Shown: positions 25,809 to 34,884 of the stretch, piece after piece
Numbering within the stretch: position 1 is the stretch's first letter
How the letters are laid out: every line of letters starts with the position of its first letter
Source of the DNA: Rhodospirillales bacterium
GTDB lineage: Bacteria > Pseudomonadota > Alphaproteobacteria > Rhodospirillales > Shumkoniaceae
DNA length: 64,000 bases
NCBI GenBank assembly: GCA_028281785.1
Contig: JANQJG010000214.1
Span: 62,001 to 126,000, forward strand
Reading direction: 5' to 3'
Notes under the pieces: generated by a model
The model's database searches: none
Told to the model about the DNA's origin: nothing
What the model saw: the letters and a program-made list of their open reading frames with translations, nothing else
Translations under genes and position numbers: made by a program

Positions 25809-27325
25809 TTTGCGTCGTCTCCCTTGAGGCCGGTCGCATAGCGGACGATTTCGTGCTCCTCGATGGCCTCGCCCGAGAGCTCGCCCATGACCCGGCCACT
25901 GCGCATGACGATGACGCGATGCGACAGACCGATGATTTCCGGCATGTCGGAGGATACGAGAACGCAGGACTTGCCCTGCTTGGCGAGTTCGCTGATGAAC
26001 ACGTAGATCTGGTGCTTGGTGCCGACATCGATGCCGCGCGTCGGTTCGTCGACGATGACGATGTCGGGTTCGACCTGCATCACCTTGGCCAGCAGCAGTT
26101 TTTGCTGGTTGCCGCCGCTGAGGGTTCCGGCGGTAGCGTTCAGGCGTCCGGCCCGGATGTCAAACTCGCGGACGGCCCGCTTCAACGCCTCCTCCTCGCG
26201 GGCCTCGTCAATCAGCAGGCTTGTGAATCGATCCAGGGCCAGCAAGGTCAAGTTGGGCCGCAGGGTCATGTTCAGCAGAAGGCCCTTGTCCTTGCGGTCC
26301 TTGGTCAGGTAAGCGATGCCGGCGGCGGTGGCGTCGGAGAGATTGCGGATGTCGCGCGCCTCGCCCCGGACCCGGATCTCGCCGGCGCTACGGTGGGACA
26401 GGCCGACGACAGCCTCCATCAAACCCGTCCGACCGGAGCCGACCAGCCCCGCGAAACCAAGAATCTCGCCCCGTCGAAGCCGGAACGACGCGCCCTCGAC
26501 GAGCCCCGGCACATGAATGTTCCCCGCCTCCAGAACGATCTCGGCGTCGGGCACGGGCGGCTGCTTGGGCGGATACATGTCGATGATCTCGCGGCCCACC
26601 ATCAGACGGGCCATGTCGTCCTGCGAGACCTCAGCCATGGGTCGGGTCGTGATGCGACGACCGTCACGCAGAACGGTCACGCGATCGGCCACGCGTTCCA
26701 CTTCCTCCAACTTGTGGGAGATATAGACGATGGTGACTCCCCGCCCCTTGAGCTCCTCGATCAGCTCGAAAAGAACCTCGGTCTCCGAGCTGGTCAGCGC
26801 GGCCGTCGGTTCGTCCATGATCAGAACCCGCGCGTCCCGCGAGACCGCTTTGGCGATCTCGACCAGCTGTTTGTCCGATACCGGAAGATCACGAATGCGG
26901 GTCCGCGGGTCGATATCCGCCTTGAGATGTGCCAGCACCTGGGCCGAGCGCGCCCGCATGGCCTTCTTGTCCAGGAACCAGCCCTTGAAGAGCTCGCGCC
27001 CGAGGAAGATGTTCTCCTCGACCGTCAGCTGCTCGGCCAGATTGAATTCCTGATGAATCAGGACGATCCCCAGGGCCTCTCCCACCGCGCTATCGGGGAC
27101 GGCGGTGGCCTTGTTGTCGACGCGGATTTCGCCGGAGGTCGGTTCCACATACCCCGACAGGATCTTCATCAAGGTCGACTTGCCGGCGCCGTTCTCCCCG
27201 ACGAGGGCATGGACCTCGCCGGCCTCGAATTCCAGATCGACGTCGAACAGAACCTGGACCGGCCCGAATGCCTTGTTGATTGCCCGCATGGCCACGACCG
27301 GCGCCGCGGGCGCCCCGTCCAACAT
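25805..27325 (-). CDS. Sugar ABC transporter ATPase with two nucleotide-binding domains (RbsA-type)
   Basis: Using the ATG at 27325, behind GAGGAG, the product has 506 residues, the normal size for RbsA/MglA. The first domain has Walker [13 protein letters not shown] and Walker [13 protein letters not shown]; the second has the usual degenerate P-loop ([13 protein letters not shown]), signature [12 protein letters not shown] and Walker [13 protein letters not shown]. It is the first gene of the operon ATPase-permease-binding protein-isomerase-dehydrogenase, opposite a LacI regulator with operators in between. Confidence 0.94.
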   Translation of the reverse strand: MLDGAPAAPVVAMRAINKAFGPVQVLFDVDLEFEAGEVHALVGENGAGKSTLMKILSGYVEPTSGEIRVDNKATAVPDSAVGEALGIVLIHQEFNLAEQLTVEENIFLGRELFKGWFLDKKAMRARSAQVLAHLKADIDPRTRIRDLPVSDKQLVEIAKAVSRDARVLIMDEPTAALTSSETEVLFELIEELKGRGVTIVYISHKLEEVERVADRVTVLRDGRRITTRPMAEVSQDDMARLMVGREIIDMYPPKQPPVPDAEIVLEAGNIHVPGLVEGASFRLRRGEILGFAGLVGSGRTGLMEAVVGLSHRSAGEIRVRGEARDIRNLSDATAAGIAYLTKDRKDKGLLLNMTLRPNLTLLALDRFTSLLIDEAREEEALKRAVREFDIRAGRLNATAGTLSGGNQQKLLLAKVMQVEPDIVIVDEPTRGIDVGTKHQIYVFISELAKQGKSCVLVSSDMPEIIGLSHRVIVMRSGRVMGELSGEAIEEHEIVRYATGLKGDDAK

Positions 27326-27455
27326 TTCTGAGCTCCTCAGCCTCCAACCGTCGCGCGCGCATATCCCGCGCGGACTTGACGGTCCCGCAAGCCCATCCCG
27401 GTTCTGTTGCAGCCCGCGATAACCGGAAATCACACTTTTTGCTTGTTTGAGAGAA

Positions 27456-27471
27456 ATGTAAAGCTTTTCAT
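27456..27471. promoter_or_regulatory. LacI-type operator, distal copy
   Basis: ATGTAAAGCTTTTCAT is the same palindrome as the site 21 bp to the right, with one base changed in the right half. The central A-G-C-T and flanking AA/TT are compatible with a LacI-family dimer site. Confidence 0.65.
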
Positions 27472-27476
27472 TGCAT

Positions 27477-27492
27477 ATGTAAAGCTTTACAT
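27477..27492. promoter_or_regulatory. LacI-type operator, perfect copy
   Basis: ATGTAAAGCTTTACAT is a perfect 16-bp palindrome. Its centre is exactly 21 bp from the centre of the other copy, two turns of the helix, so two dimers would bind on the same face. It lies between the candidate -35 and -10 boxes of the lacI gene. Confidence 0.75.
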
Positions 27493-27611
27493 ATAATAAT
27501 TTTAGAAAACTAACCGGAAGGCGATGTGACGGTTTGGGGCGTCAACCCTTGTCCGTCGACCTCGGCAGAGGTATTACGCCGCTGAACCCTGACGAAACGG
27601 GCACCTAGAAC

Positions 27612-28640
27612 GTGGCGAACGGAGCCATCACCATCGAAGACGTGGCGCGCCTCGCGGGGGTGTCGATCGCCACCGTCAGCCGCACCCTGCACAGGCCCGA
27701 CATCGTCTCCGAAAAAACCCGCAAGCGTGTCGAGCAGGCCATCGAAGCAACCGGCTACACGACCAACGCGATGGCCCGCAGCTTGCGGACCATGCAGACC
27801 CACGTGATCGTGGTCCTGGTGCCGAATATCGGAAACCCTTTCTTTTCGGAGATTCTTCTGGGGATCGAGGCGGTCGCGTCGGCGCACGGCTTCAACATCC
27901 TCATCGGCAACACCGACAACAAGCCCGAACGGGAGAAGTCCTTCGCCGCCTATGTCCGTGGCCATCAGGCCGACGGCATGCTGCTTCTCAATGGCCATGT
28001 TCCCCTCGACAATGGGGGACGGCTGCAAGGGCGCCCCGCCGCCCTGCCGCCCATGGTCATCATGTGCGAGCGGATACCCGGCCTCTCTCTGCCGACGGTA
28101 CGCATCGACAATGAGGGCGCGGCCCATCTCGCCACGCGCCATCTCATCGAGCTCGGGCACCGATCCATCGCGCACATCAAGGGCCCGGAAGAGAACATCC
28201 TCACGAAGGACCGGCTGGCCGGCTACCGCCGGGCCCTCGAGGAGGCCGGCATTCCCTTCGAGGCGCGTCTTGTCGCCCCGGGGGATTTCTCCATCCCCTC
28301 GGGCCAGCGCGGCGTCGAACGCATTCTCGACGAGGGGCCGCGTCCCACGGCGGTCTTCTGCTCCAACGACGAAATGGCGATGGGTGCCATCGTGGCGCTT
28401 AAGCAGCGCGGCCTTTCCGTTCCGGGAGACGTCTCGGTCGTCGGGTTCGACGACATTCAGTTCGCCGGCAGCTGTGACCCGCCGCTGACGACGATCCACC
28501 AACCGCGGCGGCACATCGGCGAGACGGCCATGGCGCTGATGGTGGAGCTTCTCGAATCCGGATCCGTGCCGGAACGCGAGGTTGTGATCGAGACCGAACT
28601 CCTCCAGCGGGGAAGCTCCGGGCCGCCGCGAGGACCTTGA
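27612..28640 (+). CDS. LacI-family transcriptional regulator of the sugar operon
   Basis: The 342-residue protein starts at a GTG. Residues 6-25 (TIEDVARLAGVSIATVSRTL) are the LacI helix-turn-helix, followed by the hinge helix NAMARSLR and a periplasmic-binding-like effector domain with VVLVPNIGNPFFSEIL and VVGFDDIQFAGSCDPPLTTI at the usual places. It is divergent from the sugar ABC operon and shares its control region, so the imported sugar or a metabolite is the likely inducer. Confidence 0.93.
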   Translation: MANGAITIEDVARLAGVSIATVSRTLHRPDIVSEKTRKRVEQAIEATGYTTNAMARSLRTMQTHVIVVLVPNIGNPFFSEILLGIEAVASAHGFNILIGNTDNKPEREKSFAAYVRGHQADGMLLLNGHVPLDNGGRLQGRPAALPPMVIMCERIPGLSLPTVRIDNEGAAHLATRHLIELGHRSIAHIKGPEENILTKDRLAGYRRALEEAGIPFEARLVAPGDFSIPSGQRGVERILDEGPRPTAVFCSNDEMAMGAIVALKQRGLSVPGDVSVVGFDDIQFAGSCDPPLTTIHQPRRHIGETAMALMVELLESGSVPEREVVIETELLQRGSSGPPRGP

Positions 28641-28663
28641 CTCCGCCCTCGGACCGACGGGCG

Positions 28664-30253
28664 TTACGCGGCGCGAAGAACGCGGCCGCCGCTCACATTG
28701 GTTCTGCGGCCCTGCCGGAAACCGAACTCGCCGTTCGCCATGACATGAACGAAGCCGTCGGGATGAACCCGCGGTTCCTCCACCGTACATTTGAAGGCGA
28801 CCTTGTCGTAGTCGAAGACGGCAATATCGGCGTAGGCGCCGCCGCGCAGCACGCCACGGTCCTTCAATCCGAGGCGGGACGCCGGCAGCAGGGTCATGCG
28901 CCGGACGCCCTCCTCCAACGACATGAGGCCGAGCTCCCGCACATAGTGTTCCAGGAAGCGCGCGGTCCAGCCGTATCCCGCCAGCGACCCGATGAGGTCA
29001 CCGGTCGGACCACCGGGCGTCAGGGCGAAGGTATCGGAGATGACCGCGCAGTACGGACGCTTCAGGACCATTTGCAGGTCCTCCTCGAAGAAGTTGTGCG
29101 ACGTCCATTTGGCGTGGAGCACGTCGTCACCCTCCTCGAGCAGGATATCAAGGATCGCGTCGAACGGATCCTTGCCCCGGATACGCCCGATCTCCTCGAC
29201 GGTTTTGCCGATCAGGTCGCGATTGACATGGACATAGTAGAGGACGATGCGGTCCCATTTCTCGTCCGTGACCAGGCGCCACATCTGACCCGGGTTGTGT
29301 TTCATCCGCTCCCGGGTCTTCGGATCCCGCAGACGTTCCAAAAGCGCCGGCGCGCCGCCCTCCCGCGCCCAAGACGGCAAAACCGCGACAACGCTCGTAT
29401 GCGACCATTCATGGGGAATGACGTCGCAGGCGACATCGACACCGATATCCCGGAAATGCTCAATCATCTCGATCGTATGCTTCATGGCGTTGTCGGGACG
29501 CCCATACTTCGGTTGAATATGGGCGATCTGGGTGCGTACACCGGTGACGCGGCCAATCGCCATCACCTCCCCGAAACCCAGGTCGTAGAAGATGTCCCGG
29601 TTGCGCACATGGCTGGCATGCATGCGACCGTATTTGGCCACGGGCACGCAAAGCTCGGTAAGCTCCGGCGTGGTCGCGCCGACACCTGGCCAGTATTCGA
29701 GCCCGGTGGTGAACCCCCAGGCGCCCTGCTCCATCGCCTCCTCGACATAGCGGAGCATCCTCGCCCGTTCCTCGTCGGTGGCCGGCCGGATGTCGTCGCC
29801 GAGCACGGCCCCGTGGACGGTTCCGTGGCCGAGCATGCCGAGAACATTCACGCCGAGATCCATCTCGCCGAGACGGTTCAGATAGCCGTCATAGGTATTC
29901 CAGGTGACTTCGACGCCCGGAAGGCGTCCGGGCATCCAGGCCGCCATGCGTTCCGCGTCTTCGACGGGCGCGAAGCTGAACCCGCACTGACCGACGACCT
30001 CGCTCGTGACGCCCTGGCAGACCTGGCTGTCGGCCCGGCCGTCGGCCAGGAGAATGGCGTCCGAATGGGTATGAATGTCGATGAATCCGGGTGCGACGCA
30101 CAGTCCGGAAACATCGATCCGCTCGCCCGCCTCGGTCGCGGACAAATCCCCGACCGCCTTGATGCGGTCGCCCTCGATCCCGACATCGGCGCGATAGGCG
30201 GGCGCGCCGGACCCATCGACGACGGTTCCGTTGGCAAACACGGTATCGAACAT
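28664..30253 (-). CDS. N-acyl-D-amino-acid deacylase family amidohydrolase
   Basis: The 529-residue protein has the amidohydrolase HTHSD metal motif after strand 1 (about residues 60-64), a Cys in GQCGFSFAP at the place where D-aminoacylases use a bridging Cys, ASHVRN and AHIQPK in the middle, and SDTFALTPGG for the strand-8 Asp. D-aminoacylases release carboxylate from N-acyl-D-amino acids. Some motif details differ from characterised enzymes (HIQP where a HHK-like sequence is usual), so D-glutamate/D-aspartate versions or a related N-acyl substrate are possible. It follows a complete TRAP operon by 42 bp, which would import the substrate. Confidence 0.87.
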   Translation of the reverse strand: MFDTVFANGTVVDGSGAPAYRADVGIEGDRIKAVGDLSATEAGERIDVSGLCVAPGFIDIHTHSDAILLADGRADSQVCQGVTSEVVGQCGFSFAPVEDAERMAAWMPGRLPGVEVTWNTYDGYLNRLGEMDLGVNVLGMLGHGTVHGAVLGDDIRPATDEERARMLRYVEEAMEQGAWGFTTGLEYWPGVGATTPELTELCVPVAKYGRMHASHVRNRDIFYDLGFGEVMAIGRVTGVRTQIAHIQPKYGRPDNAMKHTIEMIEHFRDIGVDVACDVIPHEWSHTSVVAVLPSWAREGGAPALLERLRDPKTRERMKHNPGQMWRLVTDEKWDRIVLYYVHVNRDLIGKTVEEIGRIRGKDPFDAILDILLEEGDDVLHAKWTSHNFFEEDLQMVLKRPYCAVISDTFALTPGGPTGDLIGSLAGYGWTARFLEHYVRELGLMSLEEGVRRMTLLPASRLGLKDRGVLRGGAYADIAVFDYDKVAFKCTVEEPRVHPDGFVHVMANGEFGFRQGRRTNVSGGRVLRAA

Positions 30254-30295
30254 GATCAGCCTTTCCTTCTCAGTATTCCGACACGCCGTTCGCGA

Positions 30296-31588
30296 CTATG
30301 TCGGTCGCGCGCCATAGACGAGGTCCGGTAGGAAGAGGATGGCCTCGGGCCAGACGATCATCAGATACATGACGATGACGTAGGGGATAATCAGCGGCAG
30401 CACGCCCACCGACACGTCCTCGATGGTGATTCCGGTCAGGCGCGCGGCGACATTGAGGTTCCCGCCGAGCGGCGGGGTCAGGAACCCGATCTCGCAGCTC
30501 ATCACCATGAAAACGCCGAAGACGACGGGATCGATGCCCATTTCCTTCAGGCCCGGCAGAAACATCGGCGTGAAAAGAACGACCTGCGCCAGGGACTCCA
30601 TGAAGGTCCCGACCGCGATGAGGATCAGGCCGATGATGATCATGACCCAGAACGGGTCGTCGGTGATCGCCGACAGCGCGTTTGAGACCAGTTCCGGAGT
30701 GTCGTAGAACGCCATCAGCTGTCCGAAGGCCAAGCTTGGCGTGATGATGATCAGGATGCCCGCCATCAACGCCGTGAACCGCAGCGCCGAGATGATCTTC
30801 TCCAAGGTCAGCTCACGATAGATGAACAGCCCAACGAAGAGGGCATAGAAGACGGCGACGGAGGCCGCTTCCGTCGGCGTGAAAATGCCGCCATAGATCC
30901 CACCCAGGATAATGACCGGCGCCAAGATTGCCCATATGCCGCTCCAGACGGCCCTCAACATCGGTTTCAGCGAGAATTTCTCGCCACCGCCGCCAAATCC
31001 CCGTAAGTAGCAAATCCCATAGGCCATCAGCAAAAGCAGGATGGTCACGAAGATCCCGGGAACGAAGCCGGCCAGGAACACCCGGGGAATCGATTCCTCG
31101 GCCACCAGGCAATAGATGATCAACAGGTTGCTGGGCGGAATCATGCTGCCGAGCGCGCCGGCCGAGGCCGAGACCGCTGCGGCGAACCTTTTGCTGTACC
31201 CCTCCCTCAACATGCTGGGAATGGTGACGCTGCCGATCGCGGCGGTCGTCGCGGGGCCGGAGCCGCACAACGCCGCGAAAAACATGCATGCGACGACGGT
31301 CACCAGGGCCAGGCTGCCCTTGTATGCCCCGACCAGGGAATTGGCGATGGCGATGATCCGCGTGGCCATTCCGCCGGTTTCCATCAGACGCCCCGCGAGG
31401 ACGAACATGGGAATCGTCAGCAACGGGAACGGCTGCAACGCGGTGAAACCGGTCTGCGCCAGCAGGGTGTAGGGAATGTCGATCAGGAAAAGGGCGACGA
31501 CGACGGTAATTCCGACCGAAGCGTAAAGGGGAACGCCCAGAAGCGTCACGACCACGAACGTCAAGATGACAATCGACATGTCGCTCAT
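30296..31588 (-). CDS. dctM: TRAP transporter large membrane subunit (DctM), system 1
   Basis: The 430-residue protein has about 12 membrane helices and the DctM landmarks: MFFAALCGSGPATTAAIGSV, GSMIPPSNLLIIYCLVAEES and the second pseudo-repeat GFLTPPLGGNLNVAARL. It is the cation-coupled (usually sodium) transport unit. Its ATG overlaps the dctQ stop by 4 bases. DctM subunits of systems 1 and 2 resemble each other more than those of systems 3 and 4. Confidence 0.94.
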   Translation of the reverse strand: MSDMSIVILTFVVVTLLGVPLYASVGITVVVALFLIDIPYTLLAQTGFTALQPFPLLTIPMFVLAGRLMETGGMATRIIAIANSLVGAYKGSLALVTVVACMFFAALCGSGPATTAAIGSVTIPSMLREGYSKRFAAAVSASAGALGSMIPPSNLLIIYCLVAEESIPRVFLAGFVPGIFVTILLLLMAYGICYLRGFGGGGEKFSLKPMLRAVWSGIWAILAPVIILGGIYGGIFTPTEAASVAVFYALFVGLFIYRELTLEKIISALRFTALMAGILIIITPSLAFGQLMAFYDTPELVSNALSAITDDPFWVMIIIGLILIAVGTFMESLAQVVLFTPMFLPGLKEMGIDPVVFGVFMVMSCEIGFLTPPLGGNLNVAARLTGITIEDVSVGVLPLIIPYVIVMYLMIVWPEAILFLPDLVYGARPT

Positions 31589-32130
31589 GACCCGGGCACC
31601 TCCTCCTGCCTGGAGAGGACCTCTTTCCCGAGTCCGGGCAGCCCTTTACAGCCGTCCTGTAACCAGCGGACGTAAATCTGCACCACCCTGGCGGATATCA
31701 GGATGTAGCCGATGAACACGATGCTCTGCGGCCATTTTTGGTCGACCCCCAGGGAAGGCGAGATATAGACCTGCTCCCACATCAGCACCTTGTAGAGCCA
31801 TCCCTGCCAAACCATGAACAGGTTGAACGCCATCCACAGGGCATCGCCGATGAGAATGGTGACAAGCGCAACAATCCGGGGAAGGAAAATGATTCCGATC
31901 ACGATCCGAATATGGAAACGCTCGCGCACCCCCAGCGATGCCCCCATGTAGACCGCCCAGACCATGGCGAAGCCGGCCATTTCCTCGGTCCAGGTGATCG
32001 CCGTGCCGAAGACGTAGCGGCTGACGACCTGTGCAAAAACGCAGGTCGAAACAACGGTCAGCATGAATCCGCAGACCACTTCCTCGCCGTGCTTCTCAAG
32101 AAACTCTAGATAACGCCCCGCTTGCGCCAT
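31585..32130 (-). CDS. dctQ: TRAP transporter small membrane subunit (DctQ), system 1
   Basis: The 181-residue protein has four hydrophobic segments and the Q-subunit signature EEMAGFAMVWAVYMGASLGVRERFHIR near residues 45-70. It pairs with DctM. The gene is separated from dctP by 90 bp containing a hairpin. Confidence 0.92.
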   Translation of the reverse strand: MAQAGRYLEFLEKHGEEVVCGFMLTVVSTCVFAQVVSRYVFGTAITWTEEMAGFAMVWAVYMGASLGVRERFHIRIVIGIIFLPRIVALVTILIGDALWMAFNLFMVWQGWLYKVLMWEQVYISPSLGVDQKWPQSIVFIGYILISARVVQIYVRWLQDGCKGLPGLGKEVLSRQEEVPGS

Positions 32131-32171
32131 AGGCCGTCACCACCCTTGCTTTTTTGGTTTGTCCCAGTGTT

Positions 32172-32208
32172 GGAGACCCGCCGGCCATGATCGACGCCGG
32201 CGGGCTCC
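32172..32208 (-). terminator. Intercistronic hairpin after dctP, system 1
   Basis: CCCGCCGGC at 32177-32185 pairs with GCCGGCGGG at 32196-32204, and GGAG/CTCC extends the stem across a one-base bulge to 32172 and 32208. It begins 12 bases after the dctP stop and precedes dctQ. On the minus strand it is not followed by a U-run. Confidence 0.6.
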
Positions 32209-32220
32209 CCACGCGTGGTC

Positions 32221-33216
32221 TTACTTCGCGGCGTCGCGAATCATCTGCAGGTATTTGCGGAATTCCTCACCCTTCTTCGCCGCGAATTCGTCCTGTACCT
32301 TCATCGCGGCCTCGATGAACTTGGTCTTGTCGGGATAGGTGACCTGCATGCCCATCTTTTCGAGATAGGCCCGGCTTTCGTCGGTGTCCGCCGCCAACAC
32401 CTCTTGCTGATACTCCTCGGCCTCACGCGCGGCCTTGAGCACACCTTCCTTCAGCTCTGGCGACAGCTTGCCCATGAAGCGGCCGCTGGCGAACATGGGG
32501 GCTACACCTGAGAAGTGCTCCAGGATCGCCAAGTGCTTGGCGAACTCAAAGAACTTCATGTCGACGATCACGCTGGTTCCGTTGTCACCGCCATCGATGG
32601 TGCCGGTTTGCAGCGCCGTCGGCGTTTCCGACCAGGCCAGTGGAACCGGCTCGGCGCCGAAGGCCCTGAAGGTCTCGATCATGACCTCGTTCTTGGGAAC
32701 GCGATACTTCAGGCCGCCGAAATCCTCGAACTTCTCGATCGGTCGCTGGGTGTTGTAGAGGTCTCGGTAAGACACATCGCCGAACATCAGAATATGAACG
32801 CCGGTCTTGCTTTCGAGAAGGTCCTTGATGTCCTTCCCGACCGGGCCCATGAAGACCTTGTAGGCGTGTTCCGTGCTCTGGAAGATGTAGGGCAACTGGA
32901 ACACGTCAAAGAGCGGGAAATGGGGCGACACGTTGTTCTGGGAAATGAAATAGCCGTCCACGGTGCCCAGTTGCAGCGCCTTGAAGGCCTCGTCCTCGCC
33001 GCCGATCTGGCCCGAGGGGCGAAGCTTCACGACCACCGAGCCGTCGGTGTACTTCTCGACCAGTTCCTTGAACTTCTTACCGGCCACGCCGTAGTCGGAG
33101 TCGATGGGCGTGGCCCAGCCGAGATTCATCGTGATGGTCTTGGCATTGGCCACGCCGACACCAAGAGCGAGGGCGGCGACCGCAACCGCGGCAGCCAGGG
33201 TATTGATGGGTTTCAT
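32221..33216 (-). CDS. dctP: TRAP transporter solute-binding protein (DctP), system 1
   Basis: From the ATG at 33216 the product has 331 residues with a signal peptide cleaved after VANA. The family's substrate-carboxylate Arg is in LKYRVPKNEVM, and GTIDGGDNGTSV gives the following conserved segment. DctP proteins almost always bind carboxylates; here an N-acyl amino acid is plausible because an N-acyl-D-amino-acid deacylase gene ends the operon. An AAGGAAGGAAG stretch lies upstream of the start. Confidence 0.93.
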   Translation of the reverse strand: MKPINTLAAAVAVAALALGVGVANAKTITMNLGWATPIDSDYGVAGKKFKELVEKYTDGSVVVKLRPSGQIGGEDEAFKALQLGTVDGYFISQNNVSPHFPLFDVFQLPYIFQSTEHAYKVFMGPVGKDIKDLLESKTGVHILMFGDVSYRDLYNTQRPIEKFEDFGGLKYRVPKNEVMIETFRAFGAEPVPLAWSETPTALQTGTIDGGDNGTSVIVDMKFFEFAKHLAILEHFSGVAPMFASGRFMGKLSPELKEGVLKAAREAEEYQQEVLAADTDESRAYLEKMGMQVTYPDKTKFIEAAMKVQDEFAAKKGEEFRKYLQMIRDAAK

Positions 33217-33405
33217 GGTGTTTTCTTCCTTCCTCTCCTGTTGAACTGTTGTCTGACTGGGAGTTCCTGTCGCAGCCGATTGACTACCGCCTTCCCCCGT
33301 CACGCGGGAACCGCTCCAGCTTGGTTAAGCAGTTGAGCTAGCTACTCTTCTATCCCCTCCCAAAAACCGTCCCCAACGGGGCCTGCTCCCCGGCCAAACC
33401 GCTCC
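33217..33405 (-). promoter_or_regulatory. Gap between the aminotransferase and TRAP system 1 genes
   Basis: The 189 bp hold a weak terminator-like structure near the aminotransferase stop on the minus strand (about 33363-33384: CCCC-GTT-GGGG, then ACGG and five T). Further on, near 33330-33350, there is a direct repeat of GTTAAGC/GTTGAGC followed by the palindrome AGCTAGCT. I could not place a promoter with confidence. The TRAP 1 operon may have its own promoter here or be read through from the aminotransferase promoter. Confidence 0.35.
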
Positions 33406-34647
33406 TTACTCGGCGGCACCAGCCGGCGAGGTTGCGGCCCGCGCGTCGGCCACGCATTCCCCGATGATCGACGCGATGAGCCGGCATTCCTCGTCCGTCA
33501 ACGACAACGGAATGCGCATGTCGCAAAGCCCCCGCAGCACGCCGAGGGTCTTCGGCAGCGCCTGTTCCTCGGAAATGTAGCCCCAATCGGTGTATCGGCT
33601 GGTGAACCCCTTCGGCTCCGAACGGCCGAACCATTTGATATGAACGCCCCTGGCGTCGCATCTCGAGAGAAACTCCTCGATCTCGCCCGCATCCAAGCCG
33701 GGAAGCGAAAACTGGATCGAGCTGGCGACGAACTCCTCCCGCGGATCGCGGGCCGGAACCTCGATGCCATCGATCGCACCGAGAAGCTCTTCCAATATGG
33801 CGTATCGTTCGTTCCAGAGGCGGCCACGTTCCGGCAGCTGTTTGAGTTGGGGCCGTGCCACGGCCGCGGCCAGGTTCGACATGCGCATGCTGAAATTGGG
33901 CGTGCTGTACTTGTGTCTTTCGAACACCTCCAGCGGCGGCCGCGCGCCGTGCTGGGCGTAGAGCATGTAGCTGCCTGAAAAGAGGATAGCGCGGGCCGCG
34001 ATATCCTCGTCATCCGTGGCGATGATCCCGCCCTCGCCCGAATTGAGGTGCTTGAAGGCCTGAAAACTGAAACATCCGATCTTCCCAAAGGTCCCCGTGA
34101 AGCGCCCGTTCCACCGCGCGCCCAGGGTATGGGCACAGTCCTCGATAAGGGTGACGCCCAGGCGGCGGCAGGTCTCCGACAGGGCGTCCATGTCCGCTAT
34201 GTGGCCGCGCATATGCGAGAGCATCAGCACCCGCGCGCCGCTGGCCGCCTTGCGCTCGAGATCCCGGAGATCGATGAGATAGGACGAATCCACTTCGACC
34301 AGAACCGGCTTCGCCCCGGCGTGTTCGACGGCCCCCGGCACCGGCGCCAAGGTGAATGCGTTCATCAGCACATGGTCGCCCGGCCGCACGCCGGCGCTCT
34401 TCAGGGCGATGAACAAGGAGCATCCGCAGGAGTTCACCGCGACCGCATATCGAACCCCCAGATAGGCGGCGAACTCGGCCTCCAGCTTCGCCACCTCCAG
34501 CTCGCCCGAGCGGTCCTCTCCATATCGAAAGAGGAGACCTTTGCGCATGAGCTCTTCCGCGCGCGCGATCCCCTCCTCCGGAATCGGTTCCGGCGCGCTC
34601 AGATCCCGTTCGAAGGCACGTCGGCGTGGAGATATCGAGCTCGACAT
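33406..34647 (-). CDS. DegT/DnrJ/EryC1/StrS-family PLP aminotransferase
   Basis: Starting at 34647 the product has 413 residues with the fold-type I aminotransferase motifs of this family: a nucleotide-sugar-aminotransferase-like N-terminus, LIEDCAHTLGARWNGR with the PLP-ring Asp, and CFSFQAFKHLNSGEGG with the Schiff-base Lys. DegT enzymes usually transaminate keto-sugars bound to nucleotides, but no nucleotide-sugar gene is near. It stands alone between two TRAP operons behind a promoter that carries the same operator as TRAP system 2, so a free keto-compound imported by a TRAP system may be its substrate. Confidence 0.9.
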   Translation of the reverse strand: MSSSISPRRRAFERDLSAPEPIPEEGIARAEELMRKGLLFRYGEDRSGELEVAKLEAEFAAYLGVRYAVAVNSCGCSLFIALKSAGVRPGDHVLMNAFTLAPVPGAVEHAGAKPVLVEVDSSYLIDLRDLERKAASGARVLMLSHMRGHIADMDALSETCRRLGVTLIEDCAHTLGARWNGRFTGTFGKIGCFSFQAFKHLNSGEGGIIATDDEDIAARAILFSGSYMLYAQHGARPPLEVFERHKYSTPNFSMRMSNLAAAVARPQLKQLPERGRLWNERYAILEELLGAIDGIEVPARDPREEFVASSIQFSLPGLDAGEIEEFLSRCDARGVHIKWFGRSEPKGFTSRYTDWGYISEEQALPKTLGVLRGLCDMRIPLSLTDEECRLIASIIGECVADARAATSPAGAAE

Positions 34648-34884
34648 CCCTGCCCCCCTGATCTCCGGCCCGGGTCGGCGGGATTGCGGTTTCATCCGTC
34701 TTCCGCGGGGTCTTGGTTAGCAAACGAAGACCCTTCCCATACCCGCCGCCAAGCAGGCCATTTCATTCAAAGCCTTCGCGAAGATTTTACGAAAGCGCTT
34801 TCAAAAAACAATTGTTCCACTCCAATCGCACCGAGTCAACTCAGAGGTCATGGGGCCGGCGCTTTCCCCCTAAGACGGAATCGC
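34648..34884 (-). promoter_or_regulatory. Promoter region of the aminotransferase gene with LacI-type operator
   Basis: On the minus strand TTGACT (34839-34834) and AACAAT (34816-34811) are 17 bases apart. A perfect 12-bp palindrome GAAAGCGCTTTC at 34802-34791 lies 8 bases after the -10, over the expected transcription start. The same three elements in the same order occur upstream of TRAP system 2 near 38.25 kb. The binder is probably the LacI protein encoded at 38473. Confidence 0.75.

Larger units (their letters stand above)
27326..27611. promoter_or_regulatory. Divergent control region of the sugar operon and its LacI regulator
   Basis: The 286-bp gap contains an AT-rich core at 27430-27520. 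Two operator-like palindromes sit at 27456-27471 and 27477-27492. On the plus strand TTGCAT at 27471-27476 and TATAAT at 27492-27497 flank the second palindrome with a short 15-base spacer, which could be the autoregulated lacI promoter. A minus-strand promoter for the sugar operon must overlap the same core but I cannot place its boxes. Confidence 0.6.
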
